Notes: generated by a model from the letters alone, not told the origin. Counted from the stretch's first letter, positions 36,917-44,021 are shown. The stretch is DNA of 64,000 bases from Castellaniella sp034674885 (GCF_034674885.1 NZ_JAUCDS010000004.1:96642-160641); one strand, 5' to 3'. Program-made: numbers and translations.

Positions 36917-37359
36917 ATCTGCAGGCGACTGTGGACGGGCAAGGGATTGCCACCCTAGAGTTCGAGAGCCCGGAATTCTTGCTGGAACATTTGCCCAACC
37001 GTCCGCAATCTAGCGACCCCGTGCTGATCCGCGCCCTGTCGGCATGCGGCCATGCACGGACTTGGCGTTCTTGATTCCTGAATTGCCACCTAGCCCAGGC
37101 CAGCGCGGCTGTTTCGGCACGGTCCTGGAGTTTGCGGGCTTCGCCGTCTCTTGCTGCTGATCTTTGTCTTTCTTGTCCATTTTTTCCCACGCTGTCAGGG
37201 GCCGAAGCGGATTTGCGACGGCCAATCCATCAGCATAGGCCACATCGCGGAATAAAGCTCGGCCATTACTGGCAGGCAGCTTCGTTCCTTGCTCGGGGCA
37301 ATCGTCGCGGGATTGCCGCCATGGGCGCTGGCGCATGCCAGCGTCAAACCTGCTTCAAG
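36917..37359. other. No confident gene
   Basis: This 443-bp stretch marks the left edge of the accessory island. The only open frame with any appeal is a 56-codon, very basic and low-complexity frame on the minus strand (37010-37180); it has no recognisable family and a poor ribosome site, so I do not call it a gene. Confidence 0.5.
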
Positions 37360-37680
37360 TCAATCCACCAAAGCAGTTCCAGAACCAAGCGCAACCAACC
37401 GAAGCGCATTTCTAAGGTTTTCTCTCATGAGCTTGCTCACGGCCCTTGCAGTATCCGCATCGTTTGGATTCGCCAGGCAAGTGAGCAGCCTTTCGATATC
37501 GCCGTCCGTCAACACCACCTGGTGTTGATCCGAGCCATCTTTCCCGTTCGGGACCCAGGCAGTTATCTGAACGGCCAGCTTCCCTTGGTCATCGATCTGT
37601 GTCTTGGGTTGCCCAGGAAACTTTGCGCGCAGAGCGCCTGCCTTCCCTTCTGATGACGCTTCGGTTTTCTTGATCTTCAT
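37360..37680 (-). CDS. Hypothetical protein
   Basis: The 106-aa product has a basic N-terminus, a middle with beta-like alternation (LAVQITAWVPNGKDG) and a helical, acidic C-terminal half (LTDGDIERLLTCLANPNDAD). GGGAA lies just before the ATG. I do not recognise the family. It sits between an unassigned stretch and an IS3 remnant at the edge of the island. Confidence 0.55.
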   Translation of the reverse strand: MKIKKTEASSEGKAGALRAKFPGQPKTQIDDQGKLAVQITAWVPNGKDGSDQHQVVLTDGDIERLLTCLANPNDADTARAVSKLMRENLRNALRLVALGSGTALVD

Positions 37681-37784
37681 CGCATTCCCGCTTTATCGAA
37701 TGGCATCGGCTGATTCTAAGCCCGCCCACCCTTAAAAATCCCTCAAGGAAAACCATGACCGCCGGCCAGGTCGGTGGGGCGGGG

Positions 37785-37925
37785 AGGCTCGGCAACGATT
37801 CAAAGCGGTACCGGTAGGCACGTGGCTCTTTCAGCGTCCGGATCGCCCGTTCGACCATGCCGTTCTGTTGCGGGCAATGTGGCGCCATGAATTCCTGGCG
37901 CGAGCCGTAGCCGTATCCGACGACC
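37785..37925 (-). pseudogene. IS3-family transposase (OrfB) fragment
   Basis: The minus strand encodes RQEFMAPHCPQQNGMVERAI and then RTLKEPRAYRYRFESL, which match the well-known IS3-group OrfB block ending the DDE domain (usual form QEFITPHCPQQNGMVERVIRTLKEQ, shown here only in part). Sequence on both sides does not continue the homology, and no terminal repeats are seen, so only a short scrap remains. Confidence 0.8.
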
Positions 37926-38153
37926 TGCTGCGCGTGGTGTTCATGCGGCTGGGCGAAGAGGTCCAGGAGGCGGCGTTTGATGGCGAAGAGGACGGGCCGG
38001 CAGTCAGCTGCACGGTTCACTGAAATCGTGTCGGGCGGGCAGATCGGCACCCTGTTGTCGTTCGGATCAGGGCGCCAGGGGTGTTGGGCGGCCGGTTCCA
38101 GCCGGGTATGCTTGGGAGGACCAACAACCAAACGATTCCGGAGGGAGCCGACC

Positions 38154-38303
38154 ATGAAGACATATCTGGCGCTTATGCTGGCCAAGAAGGAGGACATAGC
38201 CTCGTACGGCAAAGAGGTGGCCGACGTCACCAGGCCACAGATACGCGGATCGTCACCTGATGCTGCATCAGCCAGTCACCGCGTGCAGCCACGGGCGGAT
38301 TAA
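38154..38303 (+). CDS. Hypothetical small protein
   Basis: A 49-codon frame starts MKTYLALMLAKKEDIASYGK and has a very good ribosome site (GGAGGGAG) upstream. The second half becomes Ser/Ala/Arg-rich and overlaps the end of the small membrane gene on the opposite strand, so the 3' part may be a fusion created by a deletion. No family recognised. Confidence 0.4.
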   Translation: MKTYLALMLAKKEDIASYGKEVADVTRPQIRGSSPDAASASHRVQPRAD

Positions 38304-38408
38304 GTCCCACGCCCACGGCATGGCCCAGAACAGCAGGCCCATGATGGCGGCGCCCGCAATGCCAGCCGCAACAGCCAACGCCGTAATCGCGCCGCTCAGA
38401 TCACCCAT
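38268..38408 (-). CDS. Small phage membrane protein
   Basis: The 46-aa product begins MGDLSGAITALAVAAG, has one or two hydrophobic helices (ALAVAAGIAGAAIMGLLFWA) and a Trp-rich end (PWAWDLIRPWL). It starts 3 bp after the HNH endonuclease stop, so it belongs to the same decayed phage transcript. A holin-like role is possible from size and topology, but this is inference. Confidence 0.55.
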   Translation of the reverse strand: MGDLSGAITALAVAAGIAGAAIMGLLFWAMPWAWDLIRPWLHAVTG

Positions 38409-38411
38409 GTC

Positions 38412-38843
38412 TCAATCCTCCACTGGCCAGCCATCAAACCCTGTCGCCTGACGCTGACTGCCCTTGTCCCGGAGCTGTGCGTCACTATCGTGATGTCGGG
38501 CGCATAAAGCCTGCCATCGTGACTGATCCCAGAAGATCACCGGATCACCTCTATGAGGCGTCGAATGGTCAACCACAGTTGCCAGCGGCTCAGCCACGCC
38601 GCGTCTGGCGCACTCCACAATCACCTCAGCCGGCTGCAGGTCTGTCATGCCCAGCCCAGCCAGGCACATGACGCAGTGCGGGTGCTTGCGCAGGTATCCG
38701 GCTCTGGCCTGCTGCCACTTGTAGCCGTACCCGGGTTGGGCTGATGTCTTGCCACCGCGCCAGCTGTCCGGGTTGCCCTGGACTTGTTGACGTTTCGCGG
38801 GCAGCTTGCTCAGCCGCGATGGCAGTGTCTGCAATCGCACCAT
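38412..38843 (-). CDS. Phage HNH endonuclease
   Basis: The 143-aa protein has the HNH layout: CxxC (CVMCLAGLG), the catalytic VVDHSTPHRGDP, a spacer FWDQSRWQALC and the final RHHD. Phage HNH proteins of this size usually stand directly before the small terminase gene and help DNA packaging; here no terminase follows, which marks the prophage as decayed. The ATG at 38841-38843 is used; a longer TTG start exists at 38867. Confidence 0.83.
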   Translation of the reverse strand: MVRLQTLPSRLSKLPAKRQQVQGNPDSWRGGKTSAQPGYGYKWQQARAGYLRKHPHCVMCLAGLGMTDLQPAEVIVECARRGVAEPLATVVDHSTPHRGDPVIFWDQSRWQALCARHHDSDAQLRDKGSQRQATGFDGWPVED

Positions 38844-38977
38844 GGTCAATATCCATTTAGCCAACAAAGTTATTCAATCTTTGCTTTTCTTTGAGACGTA
38901 TCGTTATCTCTCCATCATCAACAGGAGAGGCGACACGTCCGATGAACTGCGTCGGCATGTCTGCAGGAGCAAAAACC

Positions 38978-39160
38978 ATGGCGAAAAATACTGGCGACAA
39001 TCACCGCGACGGTTCCGTGAAAGACCGCACTCAAGTACAGAATCCTCGCAACGGCAACTTCACGAAGCGCAACACCGACAATGGGCAATTCATTGATCAA
39101 AAAACCACTGACGGGAAATTCAAGGGCGTCGCAACAGAAAAGGACGGCCGCCGGTCGTAA
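38978..39160 (+). CDS. Conserved 60-aa polar protein (MAKNTGD-type)
   Basis: The 60-aa product begins MAKNTGDNHRDGSVKDRTQV and continues with NPRNGNFTKRNTDNGQF and DQKTTDGKFKGV. It is entirely polar, rich in Asn, Thr, Lys and Gly, with short repeats of the form K-R-N-T-D-N-G / Q-K-T-T-D-G. AGGAG precedes the ATG. I recall similar small proteins in many bacteria, often in accessory DNA; the function is not known. It is the first gene of the plus-strand cassette inserted in the prophage remnant. Confidence 0.7.
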   Translation: MAKNTGDNHRDGSVKDRTQVQNPRNGNFTKRNTDNGQFIDQKTTDGKFKGVATEKDGRRS

Positions 39161-39459
39161 CTCGCTTCACAGCCCATCACCTAATCGGTGGGCGTGAAGT
39201 CGATGCGGCAAGCATCTCTAAGTCACAGGGGGTCGGGCCATAACGCGCCTTTGCGACGCCTATGGCGCACGCCTTTGTGATGGAAGTGAAAAACCGCCCG
39301 GAGGCGGCATGCTGTGGATCTCTCCTGGAAAACGCAGGTCCGTCCAGCCTCAACAACATTGACTATTGGACGAAGTAGGTCGCTTTCTGGAAGACACAAA
39401 GCCATTTAAAACGGCTCATTAGGAGTAAAAAAGCATCATCCAACCTACGGAGCGATGCT
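39161..39459. other. Gene-free stretch before the membrane-protein gene
   Basis: About 300 bp with no convincing gene. It contains a minus-strand terminator (39289-39308) and an inverted repeat at the start of the next gene. The base composition changes here from GC-rich to AT-rich. Confidence 0.5.
39289..39308 (-). terminator. Minus-strand intrinsic terminator
   Basis: On the minus strand CCGCC, loop TCCG, GGCGG is followed by five T. It would stop phage transcription coming from the right before the HNH gene. Confidence 0.65.
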
Positions 39460-39461
39460 TT
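39430..39461 (+). repeat. Inverted repeat spanning the start of the membrane-protein gene
   Basis: AAAGCATC (39430-39437) and GATGCTTT (39454-39461) are perfect inverted copies, 16 bases apart. The second arm contains the first two bases of the TTG start codon, and the loop contains the GGAG ribosome site, so the hairpin could control translation. Confidence 0.5.
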
Positions 39462-40014
39462 GACTCATTCTTTATGTGAATATATCGTGATGGCCTCGAT
39501 AGCCATCATCTCTGCATTAGCTATTTATGTAATTTCTTTGAAATTGATTTCAATTTACAAACGCACGCGCTCCGATGTAGAGCCAATCGCAATTAAAAAT
39601 GATGTCGCAAAATCTTTTCAGATATGGATGACCGTGTATCAACAGTCATCAGAGACCTTGCGTGATCAAGCAAAGTTACTCGCCAGCACAAACGTTGCAG
39701 GCCTGGCTGCTGCCATCGCGCTTAGCACCAGCAGCAGCAGCATAAAGTACGACGCAATTCTTTTGTCCGCATCGATACTCACCTTCGGGGTCGGCTTGGT
39801 TTTTTCATTAATGCCAATCGCGGGAATAGTGGAAAAGCACGGCGAAGATTTAACATCCATAATGAAATCAATGTCCGACGCCAATCGCCACACAATCCGC
39901 GTGCCGCATTCGTGGCCGACCGGCTTTCGATACTACTCAGGAATAGTTTCTTTAGTTCTGCTTGGCCTGGGGATATTTTTTCTGTCATTATCCTTGATCA
40001 AACACCTCAACTAA
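39460..40014 (+). CDS. Four-helix membrane protein, candidate effector
   Basis: The 184-aa protein has hydrophobic helices at about residues 9-31, 73-92, 96-118 and 158-180, with cytoplasm-type polar stretches between (for example KRTRSDVEPIAIKNDVAKSF). The layout, a helix, a coiled-coil-like segment, a tight helix pair and a last helix, is like that of membrane effectors of nucleotide-signalling systems, but I find no diagnostic domain. The start is TTG with GGAG upstream; an ATG 10 codons later is possible. Codon use is AT-rich compared with the chromosome. The next gene, on the same strand, encodes a cyclase-like protein. Confidence 0.7.
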   Translation: MTHSLCEYIVMASIAIISALAIYVISLKLISIYKRTRSDVEPIAIKNDVAKSFQIWMTVYQQSSETLRDQAKLLASTNVAGLAAAIALSTSSSSIKYDAILLSASILTFGVGLVFSLMPIAGIVEKHGEDLTSIMKSMSDANRHTIRVPHSWPTGFRYYSGIVSLVLLGLGIFFLSLSLIKHLN

Positions 40015-40041
40015 TAAATTCTGTATTTACCCCCAACAAGC

Positions 40042-40095
40042 CGCGCCCCGCGAATCTCTCGACTCAGCGGGGCGCGAAACGATGCCGAAGCATCG
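40042..40095. repeat. Two hairpins between membrane-protein and cyclase-like genes
   Basis: CGCGCCCCGC (40042-40051) and GCGGGGCGCG (40067-40076) form a perfect 10-bp stem with a 15-base loop; CGATGC-CGAA-GCATCG (40080-40095) forms a second hairpin. No T-run follows either. The GC-rich arms contrast with the AT-rich flanks. GGGAGGAG at 40095-40102 follows but leads to no start codon. Confidence 0.6.
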
Positions 40096-40212
40096 GGAGG
40101 AGACAATCGTTACAGTCGATCCCGCATTTTCAGAGCCAGCAGCGCGGCGGCCACGGTGCTTCGTAGTCCGTCCGCCTACGCTCCATTAACACCTAAACTG
40201 AAGAGACTAAAA

Positions 40213-40944
40213 ATGGAAGCAGATAATAATGAAGATCAAACCAATAAGTATGTAGCATTCTGCGACGTACTAGGATTTTCCGCCAACATTGAACGAGACT
40301 TCGAATCCACGCTGCAACTATACAGAGAATTCGCTGATTTCGTCGATCCTGTTTTGGAACGAGACGGTGTACAAATTTCCGTTTATTCGGACTCAATTCT
40401 GATAACAGGAGAAAATCTCTCCATTGTTGCCCAGACTGCCCAGATAATGAGCTTCATTGCGCTCCAGCACAACATGCTCATTAGGGGTGGAATCAGTTAC
40501 GGTCGTCACTGGGAAAAGAAGAGCGGAAGGCATCTATTTATGGTTAGCGATGCATTGGTCAGGTCTGTGCGCCTGGAGGCTTCTATAAAAATCCCCGCGA
40601 TTGTACTGGGAGAAGAGATTAGCATTCCAGACGACTTATGGTTATCTCGCTACGCTCACGGCCAGTTCGCAACGCCGATATTGCACTTCGATGGCAAAAA
40701 CATTGTGAACCCATTCTCGATGATGTGGGGAAGAAGTGCCGGAATGCGCGCCTCCATGTTAATGGAGGAAAGCGCACCAGAGCACCGGGAAAAGTATGAA
40801 TGGTTCCTAAGCTTGCATACAGCCGTCTTTAATAATGATCCACTCATCCCCGAGCACATTCTGAAGAAATATCTTGAGTTGGGGGTTCTGAAATTCACAC
40901 CAGCTGACGCGCAACCCAACAATCAGGATGATGGCGCCCAATAG
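40213..40944 (+). CDS. Nucleotidyl-cyclase-homology protein
   Basis: The 243-aa protein has the layout of a class III nucleotidyl cyclase domain over residues 12-140. The first metal Asp is D18 in YVAFCDVLGFS (compare FxDIxGFT), the second D60 in ISVYSDSIL (compare the GDA/GDS hairpin), followed by LIRGGISYGR and SDALVRSVRLEASIKIP...VLGEE, which parallel the cyclase RxGIxxG and GDAVNxAxRLE...ITEE blocks. The C-terminal ~100 residues are unassigned. Both metal residues are present, so activity is possible; the base-recognising residues cannot be judged by eye. The ATG at 40213 has GAAGAG upstream. Pairing with a membrane protein recalls Pycsar defence pairs. Confidence 0.68.
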   Translation: MEADNNEDQTNKYVAFCDVLGFSANIERDFESTLQLYREFADFVDPVLERDGVQISVYSDSILITGENLSIVAQTAQIMSFIALQHNMLIRGGISYGRHWEKKSGRHLFMVSDALVRSVRLEASIKIPAIVLGEEISIPDDLWLSRYAHGQFATPILHFDGKNIVNPFSMMWGRSAGMRASMLMEESAPEHREKYEWFLSLHTAVFNNDPLIPEHILKKYLELGVLKFTPADAQPNNQDDGAQ

Positions 40945-40985
40945 ACACCAACCAAGAAACCCCCGCCCGTGGAGGGGCTACGTTT

Positions 40986-41291
40986 TCACGGGGCGCAACG
41001 CCCCTGCACGTATTGTCCCTTAGGGTGTCCCAATAATCCAGCCTGTCGCGGAACTTCACGTCCCAATAGTCGCCAAGCGTACATAGCCGCTCGGGTGGTG
41101 CCGCCGATGCGCTCGACATGTTCGGTGTCGATCAGGTGATCCAGCACGCGCTTGACGCCCTTGCGCACGGCCTCCATCTGCCGAGGCGTCAGCGTTCGGC
41201 CTCCTGTAACCTCGCGTACCAATTGCGACATCCTGAACTCCCTGCCAGGGTACGGTCGCATCAGGCCTAGGATTTCAGACGCATACTTCAT
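40986..41291 (-). CDS. Small phage protein, possible DNA-binding
   Basis: The 101-aa product begins MKYASEILGLMRPYPGREF and has two predicted helices then RMSQLVREVTGG...RQMEAVRKGVKRVLDHLIDTEHVERIG, a pattern compatible with a winged-helix fold. I do not recognise a named family. It overlaps the upstream gene by 17 bp and is the last gene of the minus-strand phage run before the inserted cassette. Confidence 0.58.
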   Translation of the reverse strand: MKYASEILGLMRPYPGREFRMSQLVREVTGGRTLTPRQMEAVRKGVKRVLDHLIDTEHVERIGGTTRAAMYAWRLLGREVPRQAGLLGHPKGQYVQGRCAP

Positions 41292-41736
41292 ACTCAAACT
41301 CCTTGAAAACCTCGATCTTGAATTCATCCAGGCAGACCATGTACTGATCTCGGCTGATCTTCAGGTCGATCCTGGCGCGCTGCCGGCGGTTGTTGTCTAC
41401 CCGGATCCACACCGGTCGCATTTCGCCCTCATGCATTTCAACGCTGCGCTCCCACAGGTCATATCGGGATCGCTGGGTGTACTCGTACTGCAGCACCCGG
41501 CGCGTAAGCTGCGGCAGGCCATCGAAGATCGCCTGGACCTTGGCAGCCCGATCTGGATTGAAGATGATTTTTGGCGGCACATCACCAGATTCCGATTCCC
41601 AGTCCGGCGCCAGCCAGCTGCGCTCAGCCGAATAGCAGCGGTTTGATTCCCTGGGCTCAGGCGATTCACCCGCCCAGCACCAGGCAATCCAGTTCTCAAT
41701 CTCGGCACGGACGAAGGATGGGTATTGTGCGTTCAC
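41275..41736 (-). CDS. Phage protein, possible late-transcription regulator
   Basis: The 153-aa product starts at GTG (41734-41736), overlapping the preceding stop as GTGA. The segment RAAKVQAIFDGLPQLTRRVL with YEYTQRSRYDLWER resembles the helical region-4-like fold of phage regulators such as RinA/Q-type proteins, and its place after a RusA gene fits a late regulator. The assignment is tentative; the C-terminal half (RIDLKISRDQYMVCLDEF) is unassigned. Confidence 0.5.
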   Translation of the reverse strand: MNAQYPSFVRAEIENWIAWCWAGESPEPRESNRCYSAERSWLAPDWESESGDVPPKIIFNPDRAAKVQAIFDGLPQLTRRVLQYEYTQRSRYDLWERSVEMHEGEMRPVWIRVDNNRRQRARIDLKISRDQYMVCLDEFKIEVFKEFEYEVCV

Positions 41737-41942
41737 TGCCCTCTCCCGTAACCATTCCGGCCTTCAATTCCATTTCCTATCCCGCCCATACTGACCGGCA
41801 CCGGCTGCGCATCGATCTCATCCTGGCGCAGATGCGGGCGTGGCTTCAGCGGCTGGAATTTCGGCGTGACCGGCACTGTGGCGATCTGCCCGCCGCCGGC
41901 GACGTTTCTCGGCTGGCGCTGCCTCGGTAGTTGTCTGGCCAT
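41733..41942 (-). CDS. Small phage hypothetical protein
   Basis: The 69-aa product begins MARQLPRQRQPRNVAGGG and is rich in Pro, Gln and Arg; it looks unstructured. It is kept because its start overlaps the RusA stop (TAATG) and its stop overlaps the next start (GTGA), so it is embedded in a tightly packed operon. Confidence 0.55.
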   Translation of the reverse strand: MARQLPRQRQPRNVAGGGQIATVPVTPKFQPLKPRPHLRQDEIDAQPVPVSMGGIGNGIEGRNGYGRGQ

Positions 41943-42313
41943 TACCCGATCTCCACAATGACGAACCCTTGTTTTTTGGTGTCCAGCGCGTCATCCAGAA
42001 TCCATGGCCGGAAGATGCGATCGTCGACGCCCAGCGCCCGCGCAATACCATCGATGTGATGTTTGATGGCGCCTATGCAGCCCTCGATGTCGCGGTTGAT
42101 CCGGTTGGGATAGACGAACGTGGTCTTGACCGGCACGTGAGCCAGTGGCGTGAATGTGTTCTTGCCCAGGGCTTGCTTGGCTGCAAAGTACCCGTCCTGG
42201 CGAGCGCGGACCTTCTGCGCCTGGAATGACGCCCAGTGCTTGCCGCCCTTAGCATTCGGAAACAGTGCGGGATCCGGCCACGGCAGGTGGATAGTGATGC
42301 GATCCAGGGTCAT
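41942..42313 (-). CDS. rusA: RusA-family Holliday junction resolvase
   Basis: The 123-aa protein fits phage RusA-type endonucleases: an N-terminal LPWPDPALFPNAKGG, the middle strand VKTTFVYPNRINRDIEGCIGA with the catalytic Asp pattern (RDIEG in place of RRDLDN), and IARALGVDDRIFRPWIL, corresponding to the GVxxDD motif. These nucleases resolve branched phage DNA. It overlaps both neighbours by 1-4 bp in the same operon. Confidence 0.83.
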   Translation of the reverse strand: MTLDRITIHLPWPDPALFPNAKGGKHWASFQAQKVRARQDGYFAAKQALGKNTFTPLAHVPVKTTFVYPNRINRDIEGCIGAIKHHIDGIARALGVDDRIFRPWILDDALDTKKQGFVIVEIG

Positions 42314-42552
42314 GCAGCCCCCATGATTTTCTTCATGAATCGTTCCTGCTCAGCCTCCAGCCAAGGCCGCCGCTTCTGCGAGTTCTCGATGGGTCCCGCC
42401 TCGAACATCCGGCACGTCCGGTCGAATGTCGCGCTCTCGTAGCGTCCGGGCCGGCCGTCCTTGGCGCACACGCCGTAGCCTTGCTTGGCCATCGCCGGGG
42501 CGGTGCGCAGGTCGAAGTGCAGGCAGTCGATGCAGTTGACGTGATCAGTCAC
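42310..42552 (-). CDS. Cys-rich phage protein
   Basis: The 80-aa product starts at GTG (42550-42552) and begins MTDHVNCIDCLHFDLRTAPA. Cys7, Cys10, Cys29 and Cys47 could form a metal-binding site; the pattern CIDCxHF...YGxC...RxCxxFE is common in small phage proteins of unknown function. It overlaps the resolvase gene by 4 bp. Confidence 0.62.
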   Translation of the reverse strand: MTDHVNCIDCLHFDLRTAPAMAKQGYGVCAKDGRPGRYESATFDRTCRMFEAGPIENSQKRRPWLEAEQERFMKKIMGAA

Positions 42553-42766
42553 GGAACCCCCGGCGCTGCGGCTTTGCTGGGGCTTCTGGCGGGGCCCACG
42601 TACAGTTCTCGAATCGCATCTGGTCGCCCAGATAGGTCAGCGGCACCTTGCCTAAGACCACGACAGAGATATACGTCAAGCAGCGGTGGCGGGAATCGGT
42701 GGCATCAAACAACCGGAAAATCAGCGCCTGATAATACTGAACGAAACTACTGGATATGTGATGGCC
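42545..42766 (-). pseudogene. 5'-truncated phage gene
   Basis: A frame of 73 codons opens after a TGA at 42767-42769 and ends at 42545, overlapping the next start by 8 bp as the other operon members do. Its sequence is protein-like (QALIFRLFDATDSRHRC, LTYISVVVLGKVPLTYLGDQ, MRFENCTWAPPE) but there is no ATG; TTG at 42712 or 42679 are the only candidates. It seems to have lost its 5' part next to the tRNA gene. Family not recognised. Confidence 0.45.
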
Positions 42767-42785
42767 TCACATATCGCATCACATA
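42754..42785. repeat. Nested inverted repeats next to tRNA-Asn
   Basis: ATATGTGA (42754-42761) and TCACATAT (42767-42774) form an 8-bp inverted repeat with a 5-base gap; TATGTGATG (42755-42763) also pairs with CATCACATA (42777-42785). Such nesting is typical of repressor operators or recombination arms; its role is unknown. Confidence 0.55.
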
Positions 42786-42790
42786 CAGGC

Positions 42791-42824
42791 AAAGAAAAAG
42801 GACCTAGATTTTCATCTAAGTCCT
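42791..42824 (-). terminator. Intrinsic terminator of tRNA-Asn
   Basis: On the minus strand AGGACTTAGAT, loop GAAA, ATCTAGGTCCT (one G-T wobble) is followed by TTTTCTTT. It begins 10 bp after the CCA end of the tRNA. Confidence 0.88.
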
Positions 42825-42833
42825 TGAATTTCT

Positions 42834-42909
42834 TGGCTCCCCGACCAGGGCTCGAACCTGGGACCTGCGGATTAACAGTCCGTCGCTCTACCGACTGAGC
42901 TATCGGGGA
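42834..42909 (-). tRNA. tRNA-Asn (GTT)
   Basis: The 76-nt cloverleaf folds with acceptor TCCCCGA/TCGGGGA, D arm GCTC/GAGC, anticodon loop CTGTTAA with GTT at 42874-42876, T arm CCAGG/CCTGG around TTCGAGC, and encoded CCA. It borders the prophage remnant and is a likely integration site. Confidence 0.97.
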
Positions 42910-42973
42910 ACTGCGAAGAAGCGAAACTATAGCATAATTTTCTGCGACCGCACAATTGCTGGAACCGGTGAAA

Positions 42974-43801
42974 TCAGGGCAGTCGCATCAGGATCGGAAC
43001 ACCGGCTTTGCGCAGGCACCCGGAGGTAACGCTGCCCAGCAAGGCGGCTTCGAGCGCGTCCTTGCGGCGGGTGACCATCGCCAGGATGACGTCGCTGCGG
43101 TGCGCCACGTGATCGGTGATCGCTTCCGCCGGCTCGCCGTGCAGCACTTCCCAGTCCACGTCCATGCCGTACTGCCTGGTGAGTTTCGTGGCCTGGGAAT
43201 GCACATAGCCGGATTCCAGCATGCGCATCTCGTGGCCGGGCGCCTCGCCCACCGTCGAAGCATCGATGGGCTGGACCGCGCTGATGATCTTCAGCCCGGC
43301 ATCGGCCCAAAGCGCAAAGCGGGCCGCGTCGTGGGCCATGGCTTCTGGCAACGGGCTGCCATCCAGGGGCACCACTACGCTGCGCAGCTTCACCTGCGCG
43401 CGCGCAGGTGCGCCGCTGGCCCCGGTCGGGTGATATACCAGGACCGGGCCGCCCGCGCCGCGCACCACGCGCCGCGCCACGCTGCCCAGCATCAGCTCCA
43501 TCAGGCCGGAATGCCCGCGCGAGGTCATTGCCAGCAAGGTAGCTGGCTTGCTGCCGGCCTCTTTGAGGATCGCCTGGGCAGCATCGCCCGTGTTCGGCAG
43601 GCACAGGCCGCTGGCGCCATGAGTGGCGGCCATCGAGGCGATGTAGTCCTTTGCATTCTCTTCGTCGGACACCTTGTCCACGATGCGCAATAGCGCGAGT
43701 TCCGTGCCATGCACGGACGCCAAGCCAGCCGCATAGGGAATCACCTCTTCCGAAAACGGCGAACCATCGAGCGGCACCAGAATACGTTCGTACATAGCCA
43801 T
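42974..43801 (-). CDS. Universal stress protein, tandem UspA domains
   Basis: The 275-aa protein consists of two UspA domains: the first begins MYERILVPLDGSPFSEEV and contains MTSRGHSGLMELMLGSVARR, an ATP-binding-like G-2x-G-9x-G(S/T) motif; the second begins RSVVVPLDGSPLPEA. The ATG at 43799-43801 with GGAG upstream is used; a second ATG follows two codons later. Such proteins help survival in stress or anaerobiosis, which would fit a denitrifier. Confidence 0.93.
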   Translation of the reverse strand: MAMYERILVPLDGSPFSEEVIPYAAGLASVHGTELALLRIVDKVSDEENAKDYIASMAATHGASGLCLPNTGDAAQAILKEAGSKPATLLAMTSRGHSGLMELMLGSVARRVVRGAGGPVLVYHPTGASGAPARAQVKLRSVVVPLDGSPLPEAMAHDAARFALWADAGLKIISAVQPIDASTVGEAPGHEMRMLESGYVHSQATKLTRQYGMDVDWEVLHGEPAEAITDHVAHRSDVILAMVTRRKDALEAALLGSVTSGCLRKAGVPILMRLP

Positions 43802-44021
43802 GACTCCAGAATATGGTTTCCAGGGAACTACACAGCCATTCAAGGCCTGTCCAGTATAGGGGCCCCAGGGGCGATTGCCATACGGGAGCGCATGCCGACT
43901 TTGCGGAAAAGCAATGTCCGGCGGAAAACGCCTGCTGACGTCAGGGCAAATCGCCCGGATTTCATTGACGGGGCCGCCATGCCCTCAGCATAATCGGCCA
44001 TGGACTCCAATGGAGATCGAT

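Noticed and set aside
37132..37653. 173-codon plus-strand frame
   Set aside because: It is antisense to the better-supported 106-aa gene at 37360-37680 and has no recognisable family or ribosome site.
39460..40014. Phage holin
   Set aside because: Four helices, 184 aa, opposite strand to the phage genes and AT-rich composition do not fit a holin of this phage.
40986..42552. CRISPR array in the accessory island
   Set aside because: No regularly spaced direct repeats are present here or elsewhere in the window.
42686..42898. 70-codon frame over tRNA-Asn ending RPGLEPGTCGLTVRRSTD
   Set aside because: The end is only the translated tRNA complement, often mis-annotated as a protein; it does not show an integrase.
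36917..42909. Direct repeat of the tRNA-Asn 3' end marking the left attachment site
   Set aside because: I looked for copies of TCCCCGACCAGGG-like sequence between 36.2 and 39 kb and found none by eye; the left end may be lost.
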